DNA from: JBBQZO01 sp038207625
GTDB taxonomy: Bacteria; Pseudomonadota; Gammaproteobacteria; Burkholderiales; Burkholderiaceae_D
Reading direction: 5' to 3'
Length of the DNA: 60,564 bases
NCBI GenBank assembly: GCA_038207625.1
Contig: JBBQZO010000036.1
Coordinates: 1-60,564, forward strand
The notes under the pieces were generated by a model, which was given only the letters and a program-made list of their open reading frames with translations, was not told where the DNA came from and made no database searches. Numbering within the stretch: the stretch's first letter is position 1; every line of letters begins with the position of its first letter. This document shows, piece by piece, positions 1-7,898 of the stretch. The position numbers were made by a program, and so were the translations under genes.

Positions 1-1
1 G

Positions 2-1915
2 GTGCAATCGGACTCCAAATATTTTGGCTGCGACTACAGCACGCTGCAGCGCGATCAGGTGCAAAAAGGCGGCATGAGCTGGTTGAACTGCTGCGGCAAC
101 GCCAACGCCGGCGGCGACGACAACATCTTCAAGTACACCGGCTACCTGAGCGATGCGTTGACGCTGACGGCGCTGTACGGCAGCTCGGACACCAAGCACC
201 AGCAGACGCCGGATGGGTACGATCCGCAGTATTTCCAGACCTCGTCGACCGTCACCAGCCAGGTGCCGGGGCTGAGCTATCCGAAGCCGCAAACGGTGAC
301 CGGCAACCTGCCGTCACCGGATTCGGGCGACAGCCAGAAGACCTTCCGGCTCGACCTTGAATACCACATCGGCAACCATGCGCTGCGCGCCGGCCTCGAT
401 CGCAACAAGGTGTCCTCGGTGGTCGGTTCGACCAGCGCCGGCGGCGGCGTGTGGAACTACCAGCGCGACAAGCCGGGCTACAAGCCGTTCGGCGCCACCG
501 AAACGCTGGCCGAAGGGGGCGGCTACGGCACCCAGGGTTATTACGTGTTCCGCGATCTGCGCAACAACACCGCCCACCCGACCAGCGTGCAGTCGGCCCA
601 GTACATTCAGGACCGCTACCAGGTCACCGACAATCTGCTGCTCGACGTGGGCCTGCGCGACGAGCAGTTCACCAACAATAACAGCGATGGCCAGCCGTTC
701 ATCTCGCAGAAGCACCAGGTGGCGCCACGCCTGGGCGCGGTGTGGGACGTCAACCGCGACGGCTCGCTGAAAGTGTTCGCCAACGCGGGGCGCTACTTCA
801 TGCAGGTGCCGTCCAATTTGTCGAGCAATGTGGCCGGCGTGTTCCTGTCGACCCAGCAGAATTTCACCTACACCGGCGTCGATCCGGTCACCGGCGCGCC
901 GACCGGCCTGCACGCAATCAGCGGCGTGGTCTCGGCCAACAACGCCTTCGGACAGTCGAAAGACCCGCGCCAGATCACTGCCGTCGACATCAAGCCGCTG
1001 TACCAGGACGAGATGACGCTCGGTTTCGAGAAGGCGTATTCGGCCACGCTGAACGTCGGCCTGATGGCCACCTACCGCACGCTGAAAAGTTCCAACGACG
1101 ACTTCTGCGACCAGCGTCCGATCGACGCCTGGGGCCTGCGCAATGGCGTCGACACCAGCAATTTCAGCTTTCCCTGCGCGATCATCAATCCGGGCGAGGC
1201 CAACAGCTTCATGCTGGACCTGAACGGTGACGGCAAGTTGGTGCGGGTTGACCTGAGCGCGCTTGACATGGGCCTGCCCAAACTCAAACGCACCTATGCG
1301 GCGCTGAACGCCTTCGTCGAGCATCCGCTGCGCGACGGCTGGTACGGCCGGGTCAACTACACCTACTCGCAAAGCAAGGGTAACAACGAAGGGCAGATCG
1401 ATTCGATCCAGGGCGGCGACGTGGCGCTCACCGTCGGGTGGGACCACAAGGAGCTGATGCTCAACGCCGACGGCTATCTGGCCAACGACCGCGCCCATGC
1501 GATCAAGGCGTTTGGCTACCTTGCGCTGACACCGGAATGGAACCTGGGCGGCAATCTGAATCTGACATCCGGGCGGCCAAAGAACTGCACGGGCAACCTG
1601 CCCGAGTCGGCCGGTCCTGACCTTGGTTACGGCGGCAGCTACTTCTTCTGCAACGGCGTAGCCACGCCCAAAGGCAGTCTGGGGCGGCTGGGCTGGGATG
1701 TGCAGCTGGACATGAACGTGGCGTATCTGCCGGCGGCGGTGCCGGGGCTGCGTGTCAAAGTGGACGTGTTCAATCTGCTCAACCGTCAGACCGTTTTGTC
1801 CGAGCTGGAGTCCTACAACACCGGCAGCGCCATCAATCCGGCGTATCTGGAAGTGGCCAGCCGCGCGGCGCCGCGCTCGGCCCGTCTGACGGTGGAATAC
1901 AACCACCAGTTCTGA
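2..1915 (+). CDS. TonB-dependent outer-membrane receptor, C-terminal part (5' end outside window)
   Basis: The frame is open from the first bases of the window, so the signal peptide, TonB box and most of the plug lie upstream and only about 637 residues are visible. The visible part is rich in alternating polar and aromatic strands typical of a 22-stranded receptor barrel. It includes repeated Tyr-x-Tyr strands, a plug/barrel-like segment with RLDLEYHIGNHALRAG, and a closing strand RLTVEYNHQF that ends in Phe, the usual outer-membrane insertion signal. It would import a large substrate across the outer membrane using TonB-ExbBD energy; the substrate cannot be told from this part. The many Asn/Gly-rich loops resemble the Oar-like or carbohydrate-linked receptors common in Oxalobacteraceae. 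No partner gene follows it in the same operon: a hairpin and a terminator separate it from the next gene. Confidence 0.85.
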   Translation: MQSDSKYFGCDYSTLQRDQVQKGGMSWLNCCGNANAGGDDNIFKYTGYLSDALTLTALYGSSDTKHQQTPDGYDPQYFQTSSTVTSQVPGLSYPKPQTVTGNLPSPDSGDSQKTFRLDLEYHIGNHALRAGLDRNKVSSVVGSTSAGGGVWNYQRDKPGYKPFGATETLAEGGGYGTQGYYVFRDLRNNTAHPTSVQSAQYIQDRYQVTDNLLLDVGLRDEQFTNNNSDGQPFISQKHQVAPRLGAVWDVNRDGSLKVFANAGRYFMQVPSNLSSNVAGVFLSTQQNFTYTGVDPVTGAPTGLHAISGVVSANNAFGQSKDPRQITAVDIKPLYQDEMTLGFEKAYSATLNVGLMATYRTLKSSNDDFCDQRPIDAWGLRNGVDTSNFSFPCAIINPGEANSFMLDLNGDGKLVRVDLSALDMGLPKLKRTYAALNAFVEHPLRDGWYGRVNYTYSQSKGNNEGQIDSIQGGDVALTVGWDHKELMLNADGYLANDRAHAIKAFGYLALTPEWNLGGNLNLTSGRPKNCTGNLPESAGPDLGYGGSYFFCNGVATPKGSLGRLGWDVQLDMNVAYLPAAVPGLRVKVDVFNLLNRQTVLSELESYNTGSAINPAYLEVASRAAPRSARLTVEYNHQF

Positions 1916-1926
1916 TCTGTCCACCC

Positions 1927-1955
1927 GGCGGCGCCCCGTTCGCGCGGGCGCCGCC
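1927..1955 (+). terminator. GC-rich hairpin after the TonB receptor
   Basis: A perfect 9-bp stem (GGCGGCGCC / GGCGCCGCC) with an 11-nt loop starts 11 nt after the receptor stop codon. No U-run follows, so it may act as an mRNA 3' stabiliser or a weak terminator rather than a canonical intrinsic terminator. Confidence 0.45.
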
Positions 1956-1958
1956 TGC

Positions 1959-2050
1959 TACGCATAGTCTTGCAACGGTGTTCGAACAGCTGCGAACTGC
2001 TCGCACGGGCAGCGCGTAGTACGCATTTTCTTGCATCGATTTTGGAACAG
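1959..2050. repeat. imperfect direct repeat, two 31-bp copies
   Basis: Positions 1959-1989 and 2020-2050 match at 25 of 31 bases. Both begin TACGCAT, contain TCTTGCA and end GAACAG. They sit between two gene-free hairpins, so they are not coding. Their origin is not known. Confidence 0.5.
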
Positions 2051-2102
2051 TCGCTCCGCGCTCCCAGCGGCAACGCTTGCGCTTGTTCCTCGTCACTCGA
2101 AA

Positions 2103-2136
2103 GCGCCGCTGGCCCGGCCACGCGGCGCCTTTTTTT
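2103..2136 (+). terminator. intrinsic terminator upstream of the proline iminopeptidase gene
   Basis: A 7-bp stem GCGCCGC / GCGGCGC (2103-2109 with 2122-2128) is followed by seven Ts (2130-2136). It would end transcription coming from the receptor gene side and insulate the downstream peptidase. Confidence 0.75.
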
Positions 2137-2189
2137 GTGCGTCCTGTCAGAATTGGCTACAATCGACCATCCCCACCGCGCGAGGCTCC

Positions 2190-3146
2190 ATGCAAGACGA
2201 CACCACATCGCTGTTTCCACCGATCCTGCCGCTGCGCCACGGCATGCTGCAAGTCGATGCGCTGCACACCATTTACTGGGAAGAGGTGGGCAATCCGAAC
2301 GGCGTGCCTGTGCTGTTCCTGCACGGCGGTCCGGGTGCCGGCTTGTCGCCCCAGCACCGGCGCTTTTTCGATCCGCAGCACTATCGTGTGATCCTGTTCG
2401 ACCAGCGCGGCGCCGGCAAGTCGACCCCGCTGGGCGAATGGCGCAACAACAGCACCGATCTGTTGATCTCCGATATCGAGCGGCTGCGCGCGCTGTTTGG
2501 CATCAAGCGGTGGCTGGTGTTCGGCGGCTCGTGGGGCTCGACGCTGGCGCTCGCTTACGGCCAGGCCCACCCCGAGCACTGCCTCGGTTTCGTGTTGCGC
2601 GGCATTTTTCTATGCACCAAACCGGAGATCGACTGGTTCCTGTACGGCGTGCGCTGGTTCTATCCCGAGCTGTACGACGAATTCATCGCGCCCATCCCCG
2701 AAGACGAGCGGGGCGACCTGCTCAAGGCCTACAGCAGCCGCATGCTGTGCGACGACCCCAAGCGCTACTGGCCGGCGGCGCGCAGCTGGAGCCGCTTCGA
2801 GGGGCGCCGCGTGTTCCTGCTGCCCCAGCCCGAGGAGGCGCCGTCCGACACGCTCGACCTGGGCGTGGGGCGGCTCGAATCGCACTACATGGTGCACGGC
2901 GGGTTTTTCAGCGACGACCAGCTGATCGCCAATATGGACCGCATCGCGCACCTGCCGGCCACCATCGTGCAGGGGCGCTACGACGTGATCTGCCCGCCGC
3001 TGTCGGCGCACCGGCTGCACCAGGCCTGGCCCGGCTCGACGCTGCAGATGATCCCCGACGCCGGCCACGGCGCGCTGGAAAGCGGGATCGCGCGCGCGCT
3101 GGTGGCGGCCACCGAACAGTTCCGCTGCAACGGCCAGTTCGACTGA
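2190..3146 (+). CDS. pip: proline iminopeptidase (alpha/beta hydrolase, S33 family)
   Basis: The 318-aa cytoplasmic enzyme would release N-terminal proline from peptides. Its oxyanion motif HGGPG lies at residues 45-49, the nucleophile elbow GGSWGS at 112-117 (Ser114), the acid in GRYD (Asp265) and the catalytic His in GHG (His293). This is the complete S33 triad, and the length matches the 310-320 aa usual for the family. The frame is open upstream to 2031, but homologous sequence begins at the ATG at 2190, 54 bases past the terminator, so that start was chosen; its ribosome-binding site (CGAGG) is weak. It appears to be monocistronic. Confidence 0.93.
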   Translation: MQDDTTSLFPPILPLRHGMLQVDALHTIYWEEVGNPNGVPVLFLHGGPGAGLSPQHRRFFDPQHYRVILFDQRGAGKSTPLGEWRNNSTDLLISDIERLRALFGIKRWLVFGGSWGSTLALAYGQAHPEHCLGFVLRGIFLCTKPEIDWFLYGVRWFYPELYDEFIAPIPEDERGDLLKAYSSRMLCDDPKRYWPAARSWSRFEGRRVFLLPQPEEAPSDTLDLGVGRLESHYMVHGGFFSDDQLIANMDRIAHLPATIVQGRYDVICPPLSAHRLHQAWPGSTLQMIPDAGHGALESGIARALVAATEQFRCNGQFD

Positions 3147-3247
3147 ACGGGGCGGCGCGCGCGCCGCCCTGCTACACTAGAGGCTGGGCACGCGGCGCGC
3201 CGACGGGTCGCGCGCGCCACGTTTTTTTGACCAACCAGAAGCATTCG

Positions 3248-3694
3248 ATGAATATCCAGATCACCGACATCGGCCATGTGATTCAGCTGGCCATTGCGCC
3301 GGTGTTCCTGCTCACCGGCGTGGGCACCAACCTGATGGTGCTGACCAACCGGCTGGCGCGCATCATCGACCGCTCGCGCGTGCTGGAAGACCGGCTCGAC
3401 GTGGGCTACGACAGCAGCTACCTCGACGAACTGGACGTGCTGTACCAGCGTTCGCACCTGATCAACTGCGCGATCACGGCCAGCACCACCTGCGGCCTGC
3501 TGGTGTGCCTGGTGATTGCGATGCTGTTCCTGGGTGACACCACCAGCCTGCCGCTGGACAAATACATCGCCGCCTTTTTCGTGTTCGGAATGGCGGCACT
3601 GATCGCCAGCTTCGTCTACCTGCTGCGCGAAATTTTCATCGCGTCCAAGAGCTTGCGCGCGCGCCGCCATGTGCGCGTGGTGCCGGGCCCCTAG
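3248..3694 (+). CDS. DUF2721 family membrane protein
   Basis: A 148-aa inner-membrane protein. The N-terminal helix runs from about residue 10 to 30 (GHVIQLAIAPVFLLTGVGTN), followed by the conserved cytoplasmic loop NRLARIIDRSRVLE. Two further hydrophobic helices lie at about 75-97 and 105-127, with a basic tail SLRARRH. This is the standard DUF2721 layout; no biochemical role is established for the family. The ATG at 3248 directly precedes the conserved first helix. It follows pip by 101 bp, possibly with its own promoter. Confidence 0.8.
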   Translation: MNIQITDIGHVIQLAIAPVFLLTGVGTNLMVLTNRLARIIDRSRVLEDRLDVGYDSSYLDELDVLYQRSHLINCAITASTTCGLLVCLVIAMLFLGDTTSLPLDKYIAAFFVFGMAALIASFVYLLREIFIASKSLRARRHVRVVPGP

Positions 3695-3741
3695 ACGCAA
3701 CCGCTCCCGCTCGCGGGGGCATTTTCCAGATTGAGTAATGT

Positions 3742-4197
3742 ATGCACGACTATCAACGCCCCCCGACCCTGCACCGCTACGCGCCGCGCGCCGAACTCGA
3801 ACTGTCGCTCAAGGAAGGCCAGTTCCGCCTGCTGCCGGGCGCGAACTGCCTGCTGCTGAGTTTCTCGCAAGTGTGGGACAAGCAACTGTTTGAGCTGTTT
3901 GCGCCGGCCGACAGCTGCCTGATCATCCACAACACGGAAGAATTCGGCGAACGCCTGCACCGCGCCGTGCAGCGCGCGCTGCCCAGCTGGGCCGGCATCG
4001 ACGGCGCCGTCGAATACGGCGTGCGCGCCGCATTGGGCGCCGCCTTCACCAAGAGCGCGGCCGAGGCCGATGAGCACGAATGGCAGTTCGCCTGGCGTTC
4101 GATGCAATCGAAGCTGAGCCTGAACCCGGTCACGATCAAGATGGGCTCCATCGAAAGCTTCGCCGAACTGCGCGACCGCGACACCTACCCGGTCTAG
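3742..4197 (+). CDS. conserved hypothetical protein, 151 aa
   Basis: I do not recognise this protein. It is soluble and has no signal peptide or membrane segment. Its first half contains a segment rich in Leu and Phe (FRLLPGANCLLLSFSQVWDK), and Trp residues are spread along the chain. Codon use matches the surrounding genes and the start codon lies 47 bp after the DUF2721 gene, so it is probably real and perhaps cotranscribed. The downstream side is occupied by a repeat element starting 13 bp after the stop. Confidence 0.65.
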   Translation: MHDYQRPPTLHRYAPRAELELSLKEGQFRLLPGANCLLLSFSQVWDKQLFELFAPADSCLIIHNTEEFGERLHRAVQRALPSWAGIDGAVEYGVRAALGAAFTKSAAEADEHEWQFAWRSMQSKLSLNPVTIKMGSIESFAELRDRDTYPV

Positions 4198-4209
4198 CCG
4201 CCCGCCACA

Positions 4210-4311
4210 AAATAAATAGGGTCAGAGTCGAATTGTTTTGCAATGTTGGAAATAAATAGGGTCAGAGTCGAATTGTTTTGCAATGTTGCAGATTAATTCG
4301 ACTCTGACCCC
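4210..4311. repeat. tandem 40-bp repeat plus inverted copy (GGGTCAGAGT family)
   Basis: A 39-bp unit beginning AAATAAATAGGGTCAGAGT occurs at 4210-4248 and again, with no visible difference, at 4250-4288 (period 40). The core GGGTCAGAGTCGAATT of copy 2 (4259-4274) is answered by its reverse complement at 4295-4310, giving a 16-bp-arm hairpin. It lies between convergent genes. The same core with different flanks recurs at 18702-18752, which suggests a dispersed REP-like family. Confidence 0.85.
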
Positions 4312-4332
4312 ATTTGTCCATTTGTTTTGCAA

Positions 4333-4887
4333 CTAGTTGGCTGGCGCGCGGCGTTCCAGGCGCGCCACCAGCGCCGCCATCATGCGCTCGACGTCGGCGC
4401 GCACGATGGCCGGCCCCAGCAGGTCCGGCACGTAGAACGCCGGCGCCAGCTTGCCGCTGTACAGCACGCGCGTGCCGCCGCTCGGCGCCAGTGCCTGCAA
4501 CTCCCAGTGGCACACGTAGTACTTCATGTCGCCCGCCACCAGCGCGATGTCGATACTGGTGGGCGCCTGTTCCGTCACGCGCACCACCAGGTGGATCGGG
4601 CGGCTCAGAAACAGCAAGCGTGCCAGCCCCGTCTGGTCGAGCAGCACTTCGTTGTCCTCGCGCGCCAGCACGCTGGCCGTCTCCAGGTCGGGCACAAATT
4701 CGGGCATGCGTTCGTAGTCGGTCAGCACTTGCCATACCTGGGCCGGCGCCGTGCTCACGCTGGCGCTGGCGCTGACCGCGTACACGGTCAGCGCGCCCAC
4801 GTCGGCACGTGCAACCACAACCTCGGGCCGGGCGGGGAACGCGGGTAGGCAGATGCACCATAGCAGGCAGCAGAACCAGGGTTTCAT
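4333..4887 (-). CDS. exported SRPBCC / COQ10-like START-fold protein
   Basis: A 184-aa protein with a likely signal peptide (residues 1-20, MKPWFCCLLWCICLPAFPA). It is followed by the family core: VSTAPAQVWQVLTDYERMPEFVPDLETASVL is a classical SRPBCC opening, and the C-terminal helix MMAALVARLERR closes the hydrophobic-cavity fold. Such proteins bind lipids or hydrophobic ligands; the ligand here is unknown. The ATG at 4887 was chosen over one 36 bp upstream because the signal peptide starts there. It is divergent from the FadH gene and converges on the repeat at 4210-4311. Confidence 0.75.
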   Translation of the reverse strand: MKPWFCCLLWCICLPAFPARPEVVVARADVGALTVYAVSASASVSTAPAQVWQVLTDYERMPEFVPDLETASVLAREDNEVLLDQTGLARLLFLSRPIHLVVRVTEQAPTSIDIALVAGDMKYYVCHWELQALAPSGGTRVLYSGKLAPAFYVPDLLGPAIVRADVERMMAALVARLERRAPAN

Positions 4888-5200
4888 GTCTGTCAGACCA
4901 GCCGAGTGGGCCGCAGTGCGCAAGTGTGTGTGACAAATTGGCTGCGTTCGCGCTCAGCGCGGCGTGCGCGCGTGGTATTTGCGCCCAGCAGTCCAGAGGC
5001 GCTGATTTGCCGTCGAATTTCGCGTATTCTTTGAGACAGGCGAACCGCGTTGCCGATTTTTTGTGCAGCACGATGACGGTTGGCGCTCACTTGGGGCGCC
5101 ATGTGTGTGTCAGGGACGAGTTTAGAAGCAAACGACTACGGAATTCGGCTCTAATGCCGTGTTGCCGCCCAGCTGCTGGCCCTCTCTACGAAAAACAACA
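4888..5200. other. divergent intergenic region
   Basis: This 313-bp spacer separates the leftward SRPBCC gene from the rightward FadH gene. I found no convincing -35/-10 pair, palindrome, repeat or coding frame. Promoters for both genes are expected here. Confidence 0.5.
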
Positions 5201-7234
5201 ATGAGCACTCAAACCTATCCTCACCTGCTGGCGCCGCTCGATCTGGGCTTCACCACCTTGCGCAACCGCGTCATCATGGGCTCGATGCACACCGGGCTGG
5301 AAGACCGCTTCTACAACTACGGCAAGCTGGCCGCGTTCTATCGCGAGCGCGCCAAGGGCGGGGTGGGGCTGATCGTCACCGGCGGCATTTCACCGAACCG
5401 CCAGGGCTGGCTGCTGCCGTTCGGCGGTACCCTCAACTTCATCGGCGACGTGTTCAACCACCGGCGCGTGACGACGGCGGTGCACGCCGAGGGCGGCAAA
5501 ATCCTGATGCAGATCCTGCACGCCGGGCGCTACGCCTACCAGCCCTTCGGCGTGTCGGCGTCGGCCGTGAAGTCGCCCATTTCGCCGTTCACGCCGCGCG
5601 CGCTGACCGAGCGCGGCATCGAGGCCACCATCGGCGACTACGCGCGCTGCGCCAAGCTGGCCAAGCTGGCCGGCTACGACGGCATCGAGGTGATGGGCAG
5701 CGAAGGCTATCTGCTCAACCAGTTCCTGTGCGTGCGCACCAACCAGCGCCAGGACCGCTGGGGCGGCAGCATCGAGAACCGCATGCGTTTGCCGGTCGAG
5801 ATCGTCAAGCGCGTGCGCGCGGCCGTCGGCAGCGACTTCATCATCATGTACCGCCATTCGCTGCTCGACCTGGTCGATGGCGGCAACACCTGGGACGACG
5901 TGGTGGCGGTGGCCAAGGCGCTGGAAAGCGCCGGCGTGAACATCCTCAACACCGGCTTCGGCTGGCATGAGGCGCGCGTGCCGACCATCGTCACGTCGGT
6001 GCCGCGCGCCGCCTTCGCCAGTCTGGCAGGACGCTTGCGGCGCGAAGTGAAAGTGCCGGTGGTGGCCTCGAACCGCATCAACATGCCGTTCGAGGCCGAC
6101 GACATCATCGCGCGCGGCGACGCCGACATGGTGTCGATGGCGCGCCCCTTCCTGGCCGATCCGCAGTTTGTGGTCAAGGCGACCAGCGGGCGCACCGACG
6201 AGATCAACACCTGCATCGCCTGCAACCAGGCTTGCCTGGACCACACCTTCGCCAACAAGCGCGCCACCTGCCTGGTCAATCCGCGCGCCTGCTACGAAAC
6301 GGAACTGGTGTACGCCAAGGCGGCCACGCCGCGCCGCGTCGCTGTGGTCGGCGCGGGACCGGCCGGCCTGTCGGCGGCCACCGTGGCGGCCCAGTGCGGC
6401 CATCAGGTGACGCTGTTCGACTCAAGCGACGCGGTGGGCGGCCAGTTCAAGATCGCCATGCAGATTCCCGGCAAGGAGGAGTTCGCCGAAACGGTACGTT
6501 ACTTCCGCCGCCAGCTTGACATCACCGGCGTGAACTTGCAGCTGGGCGTGCGAGTCACGCGCGAGCAGCTGCTGGCGGGCGGCTACGACGACGTGATCGT
6601 GGCCACCGGCATCAAGGTGCGCATGCCGCCGATTCCCGGCATCGACCATCCGAAGGTGCTGTCCTACCTGGACGTGTTGCAGCACAAGGCCCACGTGGGC
6701 AAGCGCGTGGCCATCATCGGCGCCGGCGGGATCGGCTTTGATGTCAGCGAATACCTGCTGCACGATCCGTCCCATCCGCTGCCGCAGCCGGTGGCCAGCT
6801 GGACGCGCGAATGGGGCGTCGACCTGGCCGGCCACACCAGCGGGGGCATCGTCACGCCGGCCGAGCCCGAGGCGTGTCGGCAGATCTTTCTGCTGCAGCG
6901 CAAAACCTCCAAGCTGGGCGCCGGTCTGGGCAAGACTTCCGGATGGGTGCATCGCGCCACGCTGAGCCGCCATGGGGTGGTGATGATGCCGGGGGTGCGC
7001 TACAACAAAATCGACGACCATGGCCTGCACATCACGGTGGGCGACCAGGATCGCCTGCTGGCGGTCGACAACGTGGTGGTGTGCGCCGGCCAGAACAGCC
7101 TGACCGAATTGATGCCGCCCGACGGCAGCACGGGCGGCCCGCGCTTCCACAAGATCGGCGGCGCCGCGCTGGCCTCCGAGCTCGACGCCAAGCGCGCCAT
7201 CCGCGAAGGGGCCGAACTGGCCGCGCGTTTATAG
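5201..7234 (+). CDS. fadH: 2,4-dienoyl-CoA reductase (NADPH), FMN/4Fe-4S/FAD enzyme
   Basis: The 677-aa enzyme removes 4,5-double bonds during beta-oxidation of unsaturated fatty acids. The N-terminal half is an Old Yellow Enzyme TIM barrel with the catalytic Tyr in VMGSEGY (Tyr170) and His in GWHEAR (His256). The iron-sulfur cysteines are Cys338, Cys341, Cys345 and Cys357 (CIACNQAC then TC), with the same spacing as E. coli FadH, whose numbering is four lower throughout. The C-terminal half has two dinucleotide-binding motifs, GAGPAGLSAA for FAD and GAGGIGFD for NADPH. The ATG at 5201 follows an AT-rich stretch; an upstream in-frame ATG at 5159 lacks homologous sequence. It is a single-gene unit. 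Confidence 0.95.
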   Translation: MSTQTYPHLLAPLDLGFTTLRNRVIMGSMHTGLEDRFYNYGKLAAFYRERAKGGVGLIVTGGISPNRQGWLLPFGGTLNFIGDVFNHRRVTTAVHAEGGKILMQILHAGRYAYQPFGVSASAVKSPISPFTPRALTERGIEATIGDYARCAKLAKLAGYDGIEVMGSEGYLLNQFLCVRTNQRQDRWGGSIENRMRLPVEIVKRVRAAVGSDFIIMYRHSLLDLVDGGNTWDDVVAVAKALESAGVNILNTGFGWHEARVPTIVTSVPRAAFASLAGRLRREVKVPVVASNRINMPFEADDIIARGDADMVSMARPFLADPQFVVKATSGRTDEINTCIACNQACLDHTFANKRATCLVNPRACYETELVYAKAATPRRVAVVGAGPAGLSAATVAAQCGHQVTLFDSSDAVGGQFKIAMQIPGKEEFAETVRYFRRQLDITGVNLQLGVRVTREQLLAGGYDDVIVATGIKVRMPPIPGIDHPKVLSYLDVLQHKAHVGKRVAIIGAGGIGFDVSEYLLHDPSHPLPQPVASWTREWGVDLAGHTSGGIVTPAEPEACRQIFLLQRKTSKLGAGLGKTSGWVHRATLSRHGVVMMPGVRYNKIDDHGLHITVGDQDRLLAVDNVVVCAGQNSLTELMPPDGSTGGPRFHKIGGAALASELDAKRAIREGAELAARL

Positions 7235-7349
7235 GTCGATATGCATCGGGGCAGAGCGCTGTTGAGCGACCATCGTGCAGACGGACCCGCAGGTGTTTTG
7301 ACAGCGCGCTTTTCGCGGCCGTGCTTGCATCAAAAATTGCTTGGAAACA

Positions 7350-7362
7350 GGGGTCTGTCCCC
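7350..7362. repeat. GGGGTCTGTCCCC short palindromic repeat
   Basis: A 13-bp element with arms GGGG/CCCC, followed by AATTAA. I know this motif as a widely dispersed repeat in Oxalobacteraceae genomes (established knowledge, not tested here). It sits exactly where the ParE-like reading frame stops. Confidence 0.6.
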
Positions 7363-7364
7363 AA

Positions 7365-7544
7365 TTAAAACGCGAGAAACTCGGCGCGCGCTGTGCCGAT
7401 GCGTGGATTGGCAGCGATTCGCCGCCCGGCCTCGCTGATCGCGCCAGCGGCACGCCGGGCGGCCGATCGATTCACCGGCGCGAGAAAGTCATACAATCTT
7501 GCAATGTCGTCCAGCGCGTCCGGATGCCAGATCAGCGCGGGCAC
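7365..7544 (-). pseudogene. ParE/RelE-like toxin, truncated
   Basis: Starting from a GTG at 7544, this 59-codon frame reads VPALIWHPDALDDIARLYDF, which is the usual N-terminal strand and helix of ParE toxins, then a helix ending GRRIAANPRIGTAR. ParE proteins normally continue for another 35-40 residues with the catalytic beta-strands (RE...YRI...V..LHVL). Here the frame meets TAA after EFLAF, inside the border of the GGGGTCTGTCCCC repeat, and I could not find the missing strands beyond it. The start overlaps the antitoxin stop by 13 nt, the usual coupling of such pairs. The toxin is therefore probably inactive. Confidence 0.65.
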
Positions 7545-7768
7545 GCGGTGCGGTTCCCTGCGGCGAGTTCGTCAAGCCAGGCCTGCGCGCGCTCATCGGA
7601 AACGCCCGGTGTCCCTGTCAAAAAAGAATCAAGGCGGGCGCGGTCGATTTCAAGCGAGAGCGCGTCGGCGCACACGGATGCAAGGTAGTCATCGACCGAG
7701 AGGTCGCTGCGTTGCGCCGCCAGGACAACGGCCGCTTCAAGTTCGATTGGCAAGGTGAGCTCGATCAT
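7532..7768 (-). CDS. ParD/CopG-like antitoxin
   Basis: The 78-aa protein begins MIELTLPIELEAAVVLAAQR, a ribbon-helix-helix-type opening. It ends with the acidic helix GVSDERAQAWLDELAAGN, the toxin-binding tail typical of ParD-like partners. A strong GGAGG lies 6 nt before the ATG. It is the first gene of a two-gene unit with the truncated toxin. It would bind its own promoter and neutralise a ParE toxin; with the toxin broken it may be an orphan. The assignment rests on these motifs and on the neighbour. Confidence 0.65.
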   Translation of the reverse strand: MIELTLPIELEAAVVLAAQRSDLSVDDYLASVCADALSLEIDRARLDSFLTGTPGVSDERAQAWLDELAAGNRTACPR

Positions 7769-7898
7769 CAGGTGCCTCCGCGATGAATAGACGTTGATGC
7801 TTATCCTAGCACGGCCGCCGTGCCCCGCGCGCCGCTCGCATCAACGCTGCTGCGGGTGCGCCGCGGCAGCGCCGGGCGCACGCCATGCCGCAGTGCGC

